A DNA stretch of 64,000 nt from Vibrio diabolicus. Its GTDB lineage: Bacteria > Pseudomonadota > Gammaproteobacteria > Enterobacterales > Vibrionaceae. The notes under the pieces are model-generated. The model saw nothing but the letters and a program-made list of their open reading frames with translations, was not told the origin of the DNA and did not search any database. The stretch is from contig CCKK01000029.1 in the NCBI GenBank assembly GCA_001048675.1, positions 1 through 64,000 on the forward strand, given 5' to 3'. Made by a program: the position numbers and the translations under genes. Positions 10,828-20,403 of this stretch are shown piece by piece. Position 1 is the first letter of the stretch. Each line of letters starts with the position of its first letter.

Positions 10828-12610
10828 TTACTCTGCACCTGAAGTAGGTGCTGGTGAGGCAGAGATTGCTTGAGAAGGTGGTCGGTAATTGACGTCACTG
10901 AAATCAATCTTCGGGAACAAAAACTGCGCTTCAGCTCTGATTTGCTCCGCTTTACTTGAGTCATCTAAGCCTTGGTAGGCCAAAATCAAATTATTATAAA
11001 ATGCAGGGCGAGGCTTATCTTTGATGATTTTTAGCGACCAATCGATATAAGGCTGAATCAAGGTTGCGTCTTGTTGGTACAGCCCAATGTTTAAAAACGT
11101 GCTATAGACATCCCAATCAAACCTGTCTTTCCAAACTACAGGGTTACTGACTTGATTCAGAATATCAGGGTTAGTTGGCCTAGTGGTCTCAAACTTCGTC
11201 AATACATAGTTCGTATGCAATGCGCTTACCATGTAAAATGTAAACGTAACGGGAAGTACCAAACTAAAGACTCGCAGCAAGCTTTTGGTCACATGACTAA
11301 AGCCGACTTGTCGATAACGAGAGACGCGCTGATCGACCCAGTACAGCAGGATAACGAAGATCAACCAATGTACGAGAGAGTGGTAGAAAGGGTATTCCAG
11401 TTGTGAGTGCAATACGATAGGTATAAACAAGGCCAGCAACGCAAGACGAGTTCCGCGTTTGGCTTGATAGATTCGATACAGTACCAGTGCCATCGCTAAG
11501 AAGATGCCGAGTATTGGCAGCAAACCACCTTCTACTCCCCAGTAAAGTAGCTCGTTATGCGGATGATCCATGGCTGGCAAACCAGCTGGGTAATTCTCAT
11601 TTAGGGCATGTTGACGAGCCGTATACAGCATGTACTCAGATTCAAACTTGCCATATCCATAGCCAGTAAAAGGCTTTTCAATCACCATGTCTAATGTTTG
11701 CGGAAAAGTATACGCTCGAGGAGACTCCATGTTTACTTTTTCTTGCGGCTAACCCACTTCCATCAGGAAAGGCAAGATACATGACAACGACTGAGAGTGC
11801 GAGCCCAGTGACAAGCGACGTAACCCAGCGGATAAAGCGCCCTTTGGTCGCAAAGCGATACATGTATGGGATGACCAACAACACGGCGATGACCGAGGCT
11901 AACCAACCAGTGCGTGAAGCCAACGCCACAATTAGTGGTAAGGTTAAAACTGGCACGGCATAGAGAAGGTAAACATCGCTTAACTTACGGTCGTATTTGT
12001 AGGGCTGACGTGCAAGTAAATAGCTAGCAATCACCAACCCTGTCGCAAGAAAGCTGGCCATTACATTGGGCTGTTGGAAAATACCATAAGGACGATTGGC
12101 CACCGTGTCGTAACCAAACGGATTGCCTGGTTTGAGATACAGATATTGTGTCAGACCAAAAATGGCTTCGATAACAACCGCAAGGACAATGAACCATAAT
12201 AGGCGTTGGCGATGTTTATTACTGAAATGAAATTGTTGTAAGACAATAAAGAACAGGACACCACACCACAGGCCAATGAGCTTATTGGCTGCCAAACTGC
12301 TATTCGCATTTGGGTACAGAATGGGCACTGTCATGATAAGAGCACTAATGAACAAGCCGATGGTTAATTTTGAGTAACGTAGCGCTCGATTATTCGCGAG
12401 TTGGTAGCACCCAATGCCTAATGCAAAGCTAAAAGCAATCCAAGTTGTCGCATTGAAGGAAAGTGAAAGCCCTGAACCGCCGGGGTTGGGCATGAAAAAG
12501 TGCATTGCCAACACAAATAGTGTTGCCAAGGCAATGAGAAACTTGCGATTGAGGGGAACCTGTACTTTTTCGGGAGAAAGCTTTGTTCCACTTACATGTA
12601 TAGTAGCCAT
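10828..12610 (-). CDS. pglL: O-oligosaccharyltransferase / O-antigen ligase-like protein, PglL type (frameshifted)
   Basis: Polytopic inner-membrane glycosyltransferase of the Wzy/WaaL/PglL superfamily, which moves lipid-linked glycans onto protein or LPS. The N-terminal half (12610 to about 11740) has about ten hydrophobic segments and the FQQPNVMASFLATG segment. The second half carries the Wzy_C-like region with GYGYGKFE and the DHPHNELLYWGVEGG motif with its key histidine, then a TPR-like periplasmic tail. The two halves lie in different frames. Removing one base near the A5 run at 11737-11741 (minus strand) joins them into 593 residues with no lost conserved sequence. V. cholerae has a PglL homologue at this place, between the class V aminotransferase and uvrA. 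The break may be a sequencing error; see findings. Confidence 0.82.
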
Positions 12611-12632
12611 AGTTATTGCGTTGTTTTGAATG

Positions 12633-12658
12633 AAAAAAGACCAGCACTTGCTGGTCTC
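12633..12658 (-). terminator. uvrA terminator
   Basis: Minus-strand hairpin GACCAGCA / TGCTGGTC (12639-12646, 12649-12656) followed by T6. It falls between the uvrA stop and the pglL start, so pglL probably has its own promoter or depends on readthrough. Confidence 0.85.
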
Positions 12659-12676
12659 GGTACTTTACCTGTTTTT

Positions 12677-15499
12677 CTACTTCAACATAGGCTTAAGGAA
12701 GTGAGCTGTGTGCGAACCCTCGATTTGCGACACATCTTCCGGTGTGCCTTGAGCGATTATCTCGCCGCCACCCTGTCCCCCTTCAGGTCCTAGATCGATA
12801 ATCCAGTCCGCAGTCTTAATGACATCTAGGTTATGCTCGATCACCACGACAGTATTTCCGTGGTCGCGAAGTCTGTGCAATACAGTGAGCAACTGCTGGA
12901 TATCATGGAAGTGCAGGCCGGTTGTTGGTTCATCCAAAATGTACAAGGTTTTTCCTGTATCACGCTTGGATAGCTCTCTCGCTAGTTTCACACGCTGAGC
13001 TTCACCACCGGAAAGTGTCGTTGCCGCTTGACCCAATCGTATGTACGACAAACCCACATCCATCAGTGTTTGTAGTTTGCGAGCGATGGCAGGAACTGGA
13101 TCGAAGAAGGTGCGTGCATCTTCGACCGTCATTTCTAGCACTTCATCAATAGTTTTGCCTTTGTAACGTACTTCGAGCGTTTCACGGTTGTAGCGCTTAC
13201 CTTTACATATATCACATGGCACATAAACGTCTGGTAGGAAATGCATTTCAACTTTAATGACACCATCACCCTGACAGGCCTCACAACGACCACCGCGTAC
13301 GTTAAAACTAAAACGGCCCGGCTTGTAACCGCGAGAACGCGACTCTTGTGTGCCTGCAAACAGTTCACGGATTGGGGTAAAGATCCCCGTATAGGTTGCA
13401 GGGTTAGAGCGAGGTGTACGACCAATTGGGCTTTGATCGATATCGATAACCTTGTCGAAGTGCTCTAGGCCTTTAATCGATTTATAAGGTGAAGGTTGAG
13501 CCGTTGTTGCTCCGTTGAGTTGGGTGTGAGCAATTTTAAAGAAAGTATCATTAATCAGCGTTGATTTACCTGAGCCAGATACCCCTGTAATACAGCTGAA
13601 TAACCCAACAGGAATAGAGAGATTAACGTTCTTAAGGTTATTACCTGTTGCGCCTAAGAGCTCAACCGTTTTTTTCGGATCACGCGGCGTGCGATCTTTC
13701 GGTACTGCGATTTCTTTAACGCCACTTAAGTACTGACCTGTCAGAGAATTCGGATTTGCGATTATCTCTTCCATGGTGCCTTCCGCGACAACATTACCAC
13801 CGTGTACGCCAGCGCCAGGACCGATATCTATGACATGATCCGCACAGCGAATAGCATCTTCATCGTGTTCTACCACGAGTACGGTATTCCCCAAGTCGCG
13901 CAAATGAGTAAGCGTTTTTAATAAGCGTTCATTATCTCGCTGGTGGAGACCAATCGATGGCTCATCCAGAACGTACATCACCCCTACTAAACCAGCACCA
14001 ATTTGGCTGGCTAAACGAATACGTTGAGCTTCACCGCCTGATAAAGTTTCAGCACTGCGTGATAAGTTTAGGTAGTTCAAACCGACGTTAACTAAGAATT
14101 GCAGGCGGTCGTTGATTTCCTTCATCACTTTTTCAGCGATTTGGGCGCGTTGACCTTCCAGTTTCAAGGAATGGAAGAATTCCAATGCATCAGCAATGCT
14201 GAGTTCAACAATCTCAGGTAGCGTCGTATCAGCAATAAACACGTTACGTGCTTCAAGGCGTAGACGAGTACCGCCACAGCTTGAACAAGATTTAGTGGAG
14301 ATGTACTTCGCAAGCTCTTCACGGACAGAGTTGGATTCTGTATCACGATAGCGACGTTCTAGGGTATTCAGAATACCTTCGAATGGATGGCGTTTAACGC
14401 GAATATCGCCACGATCGTTGATGTATTTAAACTCAATCTCAGTACGACCTGAGCCCTTTAGAATGACATCTTGCGTTTTCTTTGGCAGAGAATTAAAAGG
14501 TGCATGGAGATCAAAACCATAATGATCAGCCAATGACGTGAGCATTTGGAAGTAGTAATAGTTCTTTTGATCCCAACCGCGAATCGCACCTTGTGCCAAG
14601 CTTAATGAATCATCTTGAATTACTCGGCTTGGATCGAAGTATTGCTGCACACCCAAACCATCACAAGTGCCACATGCACCAGCAGGGTTGTTGAATGAGA
14701 AAAGTCGCGGCTCTAACTCTTGCATGCTGTAACCACATTGTGGACAAGCGAAGTTGGCGGAGAAAATAATCTCTTCACCGTCTCCATCCATTGGCGCGAC
14801 AACCGCAATTCCTCCTGATAATTCGAGCGTTGTCTCAAAAGATTCGGCTAAGCGCTGTTGCAGGTCTGGACGAACTTTAAAGCGGTCGACCACGACTTCA
14901 ATGGTGTGCTTTTTATGTAGCTCTAGCGTTGGAGGATCAGATAGATCGCATGTCTCTCCATCAATACGCGCACGAATAAAGCCCTGAGCTGCCAGGTTCT
15001 CAAGCGTTTTAACATGCTCACCTTTACGCTCTTTGACAATAGGGGCCAACAGCATCATTTTGCTGCCTTCTGGCATCTCCAGAACTTTGTCCACCATTTG
15101 ACTGATGGTTTGTGCGGCAAGAGGGGCATGGTGCGTTGGACAGCGTGGTTCGCCTACACGAGCATACAACAGACGTAAGTAGTCGTACACTTCGGTAATT
15201 GTACCGACGGTTGAACGCGGGTTATGAGAAGTAGACTTCTGTTCAATAGAAATCGCAGGTGATAACCCTTCAATATGGTCGACATCGGGTTTTTCCATCA
15301 GAGACAAAAACTGACGAGCGTAGGCAGAGAGAGACTCTACGTAGCGTCGTTGGCCTTCTGCATACAATGTATCGAAAGCGAGAGAGGATTTACCGGAGCC
15401 ACTTAGTCCAGTAATGACAATCAGTTTATCGCGAGGGATTGTAAGATTAATGTCTTTGAGGTTATGGGTTCGGGCACCGCGAACTTCTATTTTATCCAT
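12677..15499 (-). CDS. uvrA: Excinuclease ABC subunit A
   Basis: DNA damage sensor of nucleotide excision repair; an ATPase dimer that loads UvrB. With the start at ATG 15499 the protein is 940 residues, the same as E. coli; the open frame runs 11 codons further, to 15532. It shows Walker [10 protein letters not shown] near residue 31, two ABC signatures (LSGGEAQR), a second Walker [10 protein letters not shown] near residue 640, and two zinc modules (CPQCG...CGTC and CEACQGD...CDICKGK). A LexA box lies 68-87 bases upstream, which fits SOS induction. Terminator at 12633-12658. Confidence 0.98.
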   Translation of the reverse strand: MDKIEVRGARTHNLKDINLTIPRDKLIVITGLSGSGKSSLAFDTLYAEGQRRYVESLSAYARQFLSLMEKPDVDHIEGLSPAISIEQKSTSHNPRSTVGTITEVYDYLRLLYARVGEPRCPTHHAPLAAQTISQMVDKVLEMPEGSKMMLLAPIVKERKGEHVKTLENLAAQGFIRARIDGETCDLSDPPTLELHKKHTIEVVVDRFKVRPDLQQRLAESFETTLELSGGIAVVAPMDGDGEEIIFSANFACPQCGYSMQELEPRLFSFNNPAGACGTCDGLGVQQYFDPSRVIQDDSLSLAQGAIRGWDQKNYYYFQMLTSLADHYGFDLHAPFNSLPKKTQDVILKGSGRTEIEFKYINDRGDIRVKRHPFEGILNTLERRYRDTESNSVREELAKYISTKSCSSCGGTRLRLEARNVFIADTTLPEIVELSIADALEFFHSLKLEGQRAQIAEKVMKEINDRLQFLVNVGLNYLNLSRSAETLSGGEAQRIRLASQIGAGLVGVMYVLDEPSIGLHQRDNERLLKTLTHLRDLGNTVLVVEHDEDAIRCADHVIDIGPGAGVHGGNVVAEGTMEEIIANPNSLTGQYLSGVKEIAVPKDRTPRDPKKTVELLGATGNNLKNVNLSIPVGLFSCITGVSGSGKSTLINDTFFKIAHTQLNGATTAQPSPYKSIKGLEHFDKVIDIDQSPIGRTPRSNPATYTGIFTPIRELFAGTQESRSRGYKPGRFSFNVRGGRCEACQGDGVIKVEMHFLPDVYVPCDICKGKRYNRETLEVRYKGKTIDEVLEMTVEDARTFFDPVPAIARKLQTLMDVGLSYIRLGQAATTLSGGEAQRVKLARELSKRDTGKTLYILDEPTTGLHFHDIQQLLTVLHRLRDHGNTVVVIEHNLDVIKTADWIIDLGPEGGQGGGEIIAQGTPEDVSQIEGSHTAHFLKPMLK

Positions 15500-15566
15500 C
15501 GTTTTTGCTCTATGTATAACCAAGTGGGGCAAGTATTACATAGTGTGAGAAATGTGCAAAGAAAAT

Positions 15567-15586
15567 TACTGGATAAAAAAACAGTA
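15567..15586 (-). promoter_or_regulatory. LexA (SOS) box upstream of uvrA
   Basis: TACTG-N10-CAGTA with an A/T-rich centre, matching the gammaproteobacterial LexA consensus (CTG-N10-CAG core at 15569-15584) at all ten outer positions. It lies in the uvrA-galU intergenic region, upstream of uvrA on the minus strand, where uvrA operators are usually found. Confidence 0.85.
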
Positions 15587-15617
15587 AAAATAAAAGCCCA
15601 ACATAATGCTGGGCTTT
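15586..15617 (-). terminator. galU terminator
   Basis: Minus-strand stem AAAGCCCA / TGGGCTTT (15610-15617 and 15593-15600) with a 9-base loop, followed by TTTTATTTTT. It stops galU transcription just before the uvrA promoter; its T tract touches the LexA box. Confidence 0.75.
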
Positions 15618-15648
15618 AGAAACAATAATTTCGTACTACGACGATGCT

Positions 15649-16521
15649 TTATACCGCTTTTTGTGTTGCGTGTTTACCTAACTCTGAAGCTTTTTCATCT
15701 TTTAGATAAAGGTTTTCAAAACAGTAGTTGGTTGCTTCGATGTAACCTTCAACACTACCACAGTCAAAGCGTTTGCCTTTGAATTTGTAAGCCAAGACAC
15801 AGCCCGCTTTTGCTTGTTTAAGTAGCGCGTCAGTGATTTGAATTTCACCACCTTTACCTGGCTCTGTATTTTCAATCAGTTCGAAAATATCAGGGGTCAG
15901 AATGTAGCGACCAATGATCGCAAGGTTGCTTGGTGCCGTGCCTTTCTCAGGTTTTTCTACCATGTCGTCTACGCGGTAGATGTCATCTTTGATCATTTCA
16001 CCAGAGATAACGCCGTATTTGTGAGTCTCATCTTCTGGGACTTCTTGTACGGCAACGATAGAACAACGGAACTGTTTAAATAGCGCCACCATTTGAGCTA
16101 GCACGCCTTCTTCTTCGTTGACACAAAGGTCATCAGCAAGAACGACGGCAAATGGTTCGTCACCCACCAGTTCACGCCCGGTCAGAATCGCGTGGCCTAA
16201 GCCTTTCATCTCGCGTTGACGGATGTAAGTGAAGTTTGCAGATTCAATGATTTCACGGATATCTACCAATAGCTCTTCTTTATTGGTACCGCTAATCTGG
16301 TGTTCCAGTTCGTAGTTCTTATCGAAGTGGTCCATGATAGAGTGTTTGCCACGACCCGTCACAATACACATGCCGTTCATACCAGCTTGAATTGCTTCTT
16401 CAACGCCGTATTCAATAAGCGGTTTATTCACGACTGGCATCATCTCTTTTGGCATAGATTTCGTTGCCGGTAAGAAGCGAGTGCCATAGCCTGCAGCAGG
16501 GAACAGACATTTTTTAATCAT
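15649..16521 (-). CDS. galU: UTP-glucose-1-phosphate uridylyltransferase
   Basis: Makes UDP-glucose, a donor for LPS, capsule and other polysaccharides. The protein has 290 residues, as usual. The nucleotidyltransferase signature AAGYGTRFLPATKSMPKEM lies at residues 9-27, followed by the lysine-containing site VDDMVEKP. It is followed by a terminator. Neighbouring genes code for other envelope or glycan functions (pglL). Confidence 0.97.
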   Translation of the reverse strand: MIKKCLFPAAGYGTRFLPATKSMPKEMMPVVNKPLIEYGVEEAIQAGMNGMCIVTGRGKHSIMDHFDKNYELEHQISGTNKEELLVDIREIIESANFTYIRQREMKGLGHAILTGRELVGDEPFAVVLADDLCVNEEEGVLAQMVALFKQFRCSIVAVQEVPEDETHKYGVISGEMIKDDIYRVDDMVEKPEKGTAPSNLAIIGRYILTPDIFELIENTEPGKGGEIQITDALLKQAKAGCVLAYKFKGKRFDCGSVEGYIEATNYCFENLYLKDEKASELGKHATQKAV

Positions 16522-16679
16522 TGGGGGAATATCCTATCTCGTTATTATCAAGAATCTGCGCATAACTTTAACACGAGATTCGTCAATGAATCATGAATAA
16601 AGTAGGAAAAAGTGTGAGACTCAGTGCGGAAAAAAGATGAGCGACTCGTCATTTTAGTCATAAGAGTCGCGGCATCGCA

Positions 16680-17324
16680 TCATGACATTAAGTTTTGATC
16701 TGCCCAAGCGATTGCTTGAACCCGATTCTTCACTGATAGCTTTTTGAATATCTGATACAAGTGCGATTTGATGGTGAATTCACTGACAAATAATTCCTCG
16801 GCCATTTGGCTGTTTGAGGCGCCAGCTTGCAAGCAACGCAGTACTTGCAGCTCGCGAATGGTTAGGTCTACCGTAGCTGGGGCAGTATGAGTATTAATGA
16901 CGTTACGGTAATAGTGTAAAAGTTGACTGGTTACATTACGCGGCAGCCAGTTTTGACCGTTAACAATGCCTTTTAATCCTTCTCCAATTTGCTCTAGCGT
17001 ATCTTCGGAATAGAACAGCCCCTTTAGTTGACCAAATGAAAGAAGCTCATCCGTGGTCAGCCTTTTAGGGACATTGAACACAACGGTTTCAAAGTTCTTC
17101 CATACCAGCGGTAAGTTTTTGATCGATTGAACGAGTGATTTATGTTCACTGAAGTCGATCAGTAGGATTTTATTACGATGCTGTGGCTTAGCTTCCATGA
17201 GTGCTTCGGTCGAAATCACCGGGATACTCATATCAATGTATTTTTCGAGTGCCGCCACCTTTTTTTGCGCATTATCTTCCATACTGATCAGAAATAGCTT
17301 TCTTGCGTAAGCCGACTTTCTCAC
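16680..17324 (-). CDS. qstR: LuxR-family transcriptional regulator QstR (competence / T6SS)
   Basis: The C-terminal LuxR-type helix-turn-helix (about residues 150-205, LTIRELQVLRCLQAGASN then FTIKSHLYQIFKKL) follows a receiver-like N-terminal domain similar to CsgD/VpsT. Just before the HTH linker is WLPR, at the position of the c-di-GMP-binding W[FLM][TS]R motif of VpsT; the Pro differs from that consensus. In V. cholerae the gene between galU and ssb is qstR, which links quorum sensing and TfoX to DNA uptake and T6SS genes, so I assign the symbol by synteny and family. The frame is open to TTG 17348; GTG 17324, with GGGAG about ten bases upstream, is the start chosen (214 residues). Confidence 0.8.
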   Translation of the reverse strand: MRKSAYARKLFLISMEDNAQKKVAALEKYIDMSIPVISTEALMEAKPQHRNKILLIDFSEHKSLVQSIKNLPLVWKNFETVVFNVPKRLTTDELLSFGQLKGLFYSEDTLEQIGEGLKGIVNGQNWLPRNVTSQLLHYYRNVINTHTAPATVDLTIRELQVLRCLQAGASNSQMAEELFVSEFTIKSHLYQIFKKLSVKNRVQAIAWADQNLMS

Positions 17325-17601
17325 GTGTTCAAATCTCCCAGCGTTCAATAAAGGCCATAAGTTGGCATTAAAGAGAGGTTATAACCATAGCTTTACTGAA
17401 TAAATGCGTTCGAATTCAAAGCTTCACGAAACGATGTCTGCAACGCGAATCAAAAATGCTACAGGCGTAAGTTGAAATGCGATTTGGGTTCTAGTAGGTG
17501 ACTCATTAGATCACAATGGTATTAGACTTTAATCAAAACATTAAAGCGTGCTATTCTAATGCGCTAAAATTTTATATATCCAGAGTGAAACGGAGCACAT
17601 C
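17325..17601. promoter_or_regulatory. Divergent qstR-ssb intergenic region
   Basis: About 275 bases that must contain the promoters of qstR (minus) and ssb (plus). At 17393-17414 there is a weak resemblance to the LuxR/HapR operator (TTACTGAATAAA against consensus TTATTGATAAA). No LexA box is visible near ssb, unlike the shared uvrA-ssb operator of enterics; the LexA box in this window sits only at uvrA. Confidence 0.4.
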
Positions 17602-18139
17602 ATGGCCAGCCGTGGAATTAACAAAGTTATTTTGGTGGGGAATCTAGGTAACGACCCTGAAATTCGTTACATGCCGAATGGCGGTGCAGTAGCAAACATT
17701 ACTATTGCGACTTCTGATTCATGGCGTGATAAAGCGACTGGCGAACAGCGACGAAAAAACGGAATGGCACCGTGTTGTGTTGTTCGGCAAGCTTGCGGAA
17801 GTAGCAGGTGAGTACTTGCGTAAAGGTTCTCAAGTATACATTGAAGGCCAACTGCAAACTCGTAAATGGCAAGACCAAAGCGGTCAAGATCGCTACTCAA
17901 CTGAAGTCGTTGTTCAAGGCTTCAACGGCGTGATGCAAATGCTTGGCGGTCGTGGTCAAGGTGGCGGCGCACCAATGGGCGGTCAACAGCAGCAGCAAGG
18001 TGGATGGGGTCAGCCTCAACAACCAGCTCAGCAGCAGTACAATGCGCCTCAGCAACAGCAACAACAGCAGGCTCCGCAGCAACCACAGCAGCAGTACAAT
18101 GAGCCACCAATGGATTTTGACGACGATATCCCGTTCTAA
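17602..18139 (+). CDS. ssb: Single-stranded DNA-binding protein (frameshifted in this sequence)
   Basis: Essential protein coating single-stranded DNA in replication, repair and recombination. The OB-fold start ([19 protein letters not shown], residues 2-20) is in one frame up to about 17750. The rest ([20 protein letters not shown] onward), a Gln/Gly/Pro-rich linker and the acidic tip DFDDDIPF are in another. Removing one base near 17751-17759 restores a 178-residue protein; dropping A17751 gives the expected EQREKTEWHR. As SSB cannot be lost, this is probably a sequence error. The linker is encoded by CAG/CAA runs. A rho-independent terminator follows. Confidence 0.92.
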
Positions 18140-18160
18140 ATTCTGCTTATGCTTGAATCG

Positions 18161-18189
18161 AAAAGGCCGCGAATATCGCGGTCTTTTTT
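18161..18189 (+). terminator. ssb terminator
   Basis: Stem AAAAGGCCGCGA / TCGCGGTCTTTT with a 3-base loop, followed by a T tract, 22 bases after the ssb stop. Confidence 0.85.
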
Positions 18190-18382
18190 ATTTGTCACTA
18201 TCTAATGATCTCAAAGGCTTATCTAAGCAAGGTTAGGCGTAACAATAAAACTTATCAATGAGTGTGATGTTCTTTATGCTCCAGCCTCTCACTATCAGAC
18301 GAATCCGATTGTTTGATGAACTCTTATCAAGTATAAATATTTCAATAAGGTATATGATGAATAAAAAAGGAATTTGGTATTC

Positions 18383-20392
18383 ATGAGGTATACCCCAACT
18401 CTTAAGTTAAGCACACGGCTGGTGGCTTTTGTCACCATGATCGTCATCTGCGCCATGTTTATCTTGTTTGTCGGTGGCACCCTCTCTTTTAAACGTCTTG
18501 GGCAGGAATATCTCACCCATTATTTAGAAGGGATCGTAGAGGTGGTCGACAAGGAGATGGAAGATCCTGACGCTGCTTATTCTATGCAGCGCTGGATGCC
18601 GAAAATGCTGCAGGCTTCCAATATTGTCGAAATGACATTGTCGACCAACAATGCGGTTGTTTATCGCTTCAAAGATACTTCTCATCAAATGGAAGCGTCA
18701 GTCTTGTTTGAGACAGAATACCAACTGACTCACAATCAAGATTACACGATTCATTTTAAAGCGATCCCGCCTTACTTAGGTTACAGCTACTCAATGCAGG
18801 CGCTTTGGTCGATCACGCTTGCCGTTATCCTGATCATCTTCTGTTTAATGCGCGGTGTTGCGTGGCTTAAGGAGCAATTAGAAGGCTCTGAAATGCTCGA
18901 AGAGCGAGGCAGGATGATCCTTGCTGGTCGGGTAGAGCAGTATGCAAAAGGTGACAAAAAAGAATGGCCTTATACTGCCAGTGAAGCGCTCGATGTATTA
19001 ATTGAAGAGTTACAAGATGCGCGTCAAGAGCGAAGCCGATTTGATACCTTTATTCGAACTCAAACCTTCCTTGATAAGTTAACAGGTACCGCCAATCGAG
19101 TGCTATTTGATAGCAAACTGGAATCGGCGTTACTAGAAAGTGGGGCTCGCGGCGCCGTTTTGCTAGTACGTATTCAAGACTGGAAACTGGTTGAAGAAGA
19201 GCAAGATAAGCAAATTACGGATGAGTTTATTGTTGAAGTTGGGAGTTTATTATCCAACTTAGTTCAGCGATACCCTGATGTTGTATTTTCTCGTTATTAC
19301 GATGCTGATTTTGCGTTATTTCTGCCGCATCAAAGTGCCAAAGATGTGGCTAATTTGGCATCACAATGCATTCGCCAGTTAGAAAAATTAATTCCGCCAG
19401 AGCCACTCGACCCAGACAACTGGTGTCATATCGGCATCACTACTTATAAAGAGGGTGAGCGACACAGCCAAATCATCGATGAAGCAGAGACAGCTTTGCG
19501 TAGTGCGCAACTACAAAATAACAATAATTGGAGTCGCTTCAAAAAATGGAACCACGATGAAGAAGCTCGCGGAAGTGTGAGGTGGAGAACGTTATTTGAC
19601 ACAGCACTTACACCAGAAAATGTGATACTCTACGCACAATCTGTGCACCCAATAAGTGACGCGACGCATAAAAAATCATTATATGAAGAGTTAACATGCC
19701 GGATTCGCGATCCTGAGAATGGTATTGTTAAAGCGTCTCGGTTTATTTCTGCGATCAGACAGGTTGGTTATGAAGCGCAAATGGATAAGTCAGTTATTAA
19801 TAAATTCTTAAGAGAATTTAAGGATAATTTTGATAACTCAAGATCGTATGCGCTCAATTTGAATGTAACGCCTTTTTCTAACCGAGAGTACTTTAAATGG
19901 TTTCGTGATGAACTCTTACAGTTGTCACGTGAACAGAGAAAGTGTCTCAGTTTTGAGTTTGTTGAAGCACAATTTGTAAGACACTTAGACTTTATGCGAC
20001 CAGTCGCTAAAATGCTGGCCGGTTTAGGGTGCCACTTAATGGTTGGGCAGGCTGGACGAACCATCGTCAGCACTCACTATTTAAAAGAAGTGGATATTCG
20101 TTACCTTAAACTTCATCGCAGTTTAGTAGCAAAAATCGACCAGCGACATGAGAACCAGCTATTTGTCCGCAGCATGCTAGGTGCCGCGGCAAACAGTAAA
20201 ACTAAAATCATAGCAGTGGGAATTGAGAATCAAAACGAGCTCAACACGTTAATTGAGCTCGGGGTTTATGGTGGGCAAGGGCGTTACTTCTCTGCAGAGC
20301 AGCAGTTTCTTCCTCGTCCACAAGCATTGCCAAGTTCTCAATCAGAATCCCAAGTGAAATTGGGAAGACGAAATCGCTGGCGTAAAAAATAA
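18383..20392 (+). CDS. mshH: MshH, CsrD-like degenerate GGDEF/EAL protein
   Basis: Inner-membrane protein of 669 residues related to E. coli CsrD, which promotes RNase E decay of the Csr small RNAs. It has two transmembrane segments (about residues 11-33 and 140-165) around a periplasmic part, then degenerate GGDEF and EAL domains. The GGDEF site reads YDADF and the EAL site reads EEL (YEELTCR), so it should neither make nor cut c-di-GMP. The frame is open from TTG 18374; ATG 18383 is the likelier start, about ten bases after AAGGA. It begins the msh locus and lies 11 bases before mshI. Promoter lies in 18190-18382 but is not clearly visible. Confidence 0.9.
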   Translation: MRYTPTLKLSTRLVAFVTMIVICAMFILFVGGTLSFKRLGQEYLTHYLEGIVEVVDKEMEDPDAAYSMQRWMPKMLQASNIVEMTLSTNNAVVYRFKDTSHQMEASVLFETEYQLTHNQDYTIHFKAIPPYLGYSYSMQALWSITLAVILIIFCLMRGVAWLKEQLEGSEMLEERGRMILAGRVEQYAKGDKKEWPYTASEALDVLIEELQDARQERSRFDTFIRTQTFLDKLTGTANRVLFDSKLESALLESGARGAVLLVRIQDWKLVEEEQDKQITDEFIVEVGSLLSNLVQRYPDVVFSRYYDADFALFLPHQSAKDVANLASQCIRQLEKLIPPEPLDPDNWCHIGITTYKEGERHSQIIDEAETALRSAQLQNNNNWSRFKKWNHDEEARGSVRWRTLFDTALTPENVILYAQSVHPISDATHKKSLYEELTCRIRDPENGIVKASRFISAIRQVGYEAQMDKSVINKFLREFKDNFDNSRSYALNLNVTPFSNREYFKWFRDELLQLSREQRKCLSFEFVEAQFVRHLDFMRPVAKMLAGLGCHLMVGQAGRTIVSTHYLKEVDIRYLKLHRSLVAKIDQRHENQLFVRSMLGAAANSKTKIIAVGIENQNELNTLIELGVYGGQGRYFSAEQQFLPRPQALPSSQSESQVKLGRRNRWRKK

Positions 20393-20403
20393 AGATAATA
20401 ATC

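Noticed and set aside
17985-18095. CAG/CAA-rich tract as a microsatellite
   Set aside because: It codes in frame for the Gln-rich linker normal for Vibrio SSB.
17602-18139. Programmed +1 frameshift as a regulatory device in ssb
   Set aside because: No slippery stop signal or known precedent for ssb; the same type of break occurs in three other genes, so an error explains it better.
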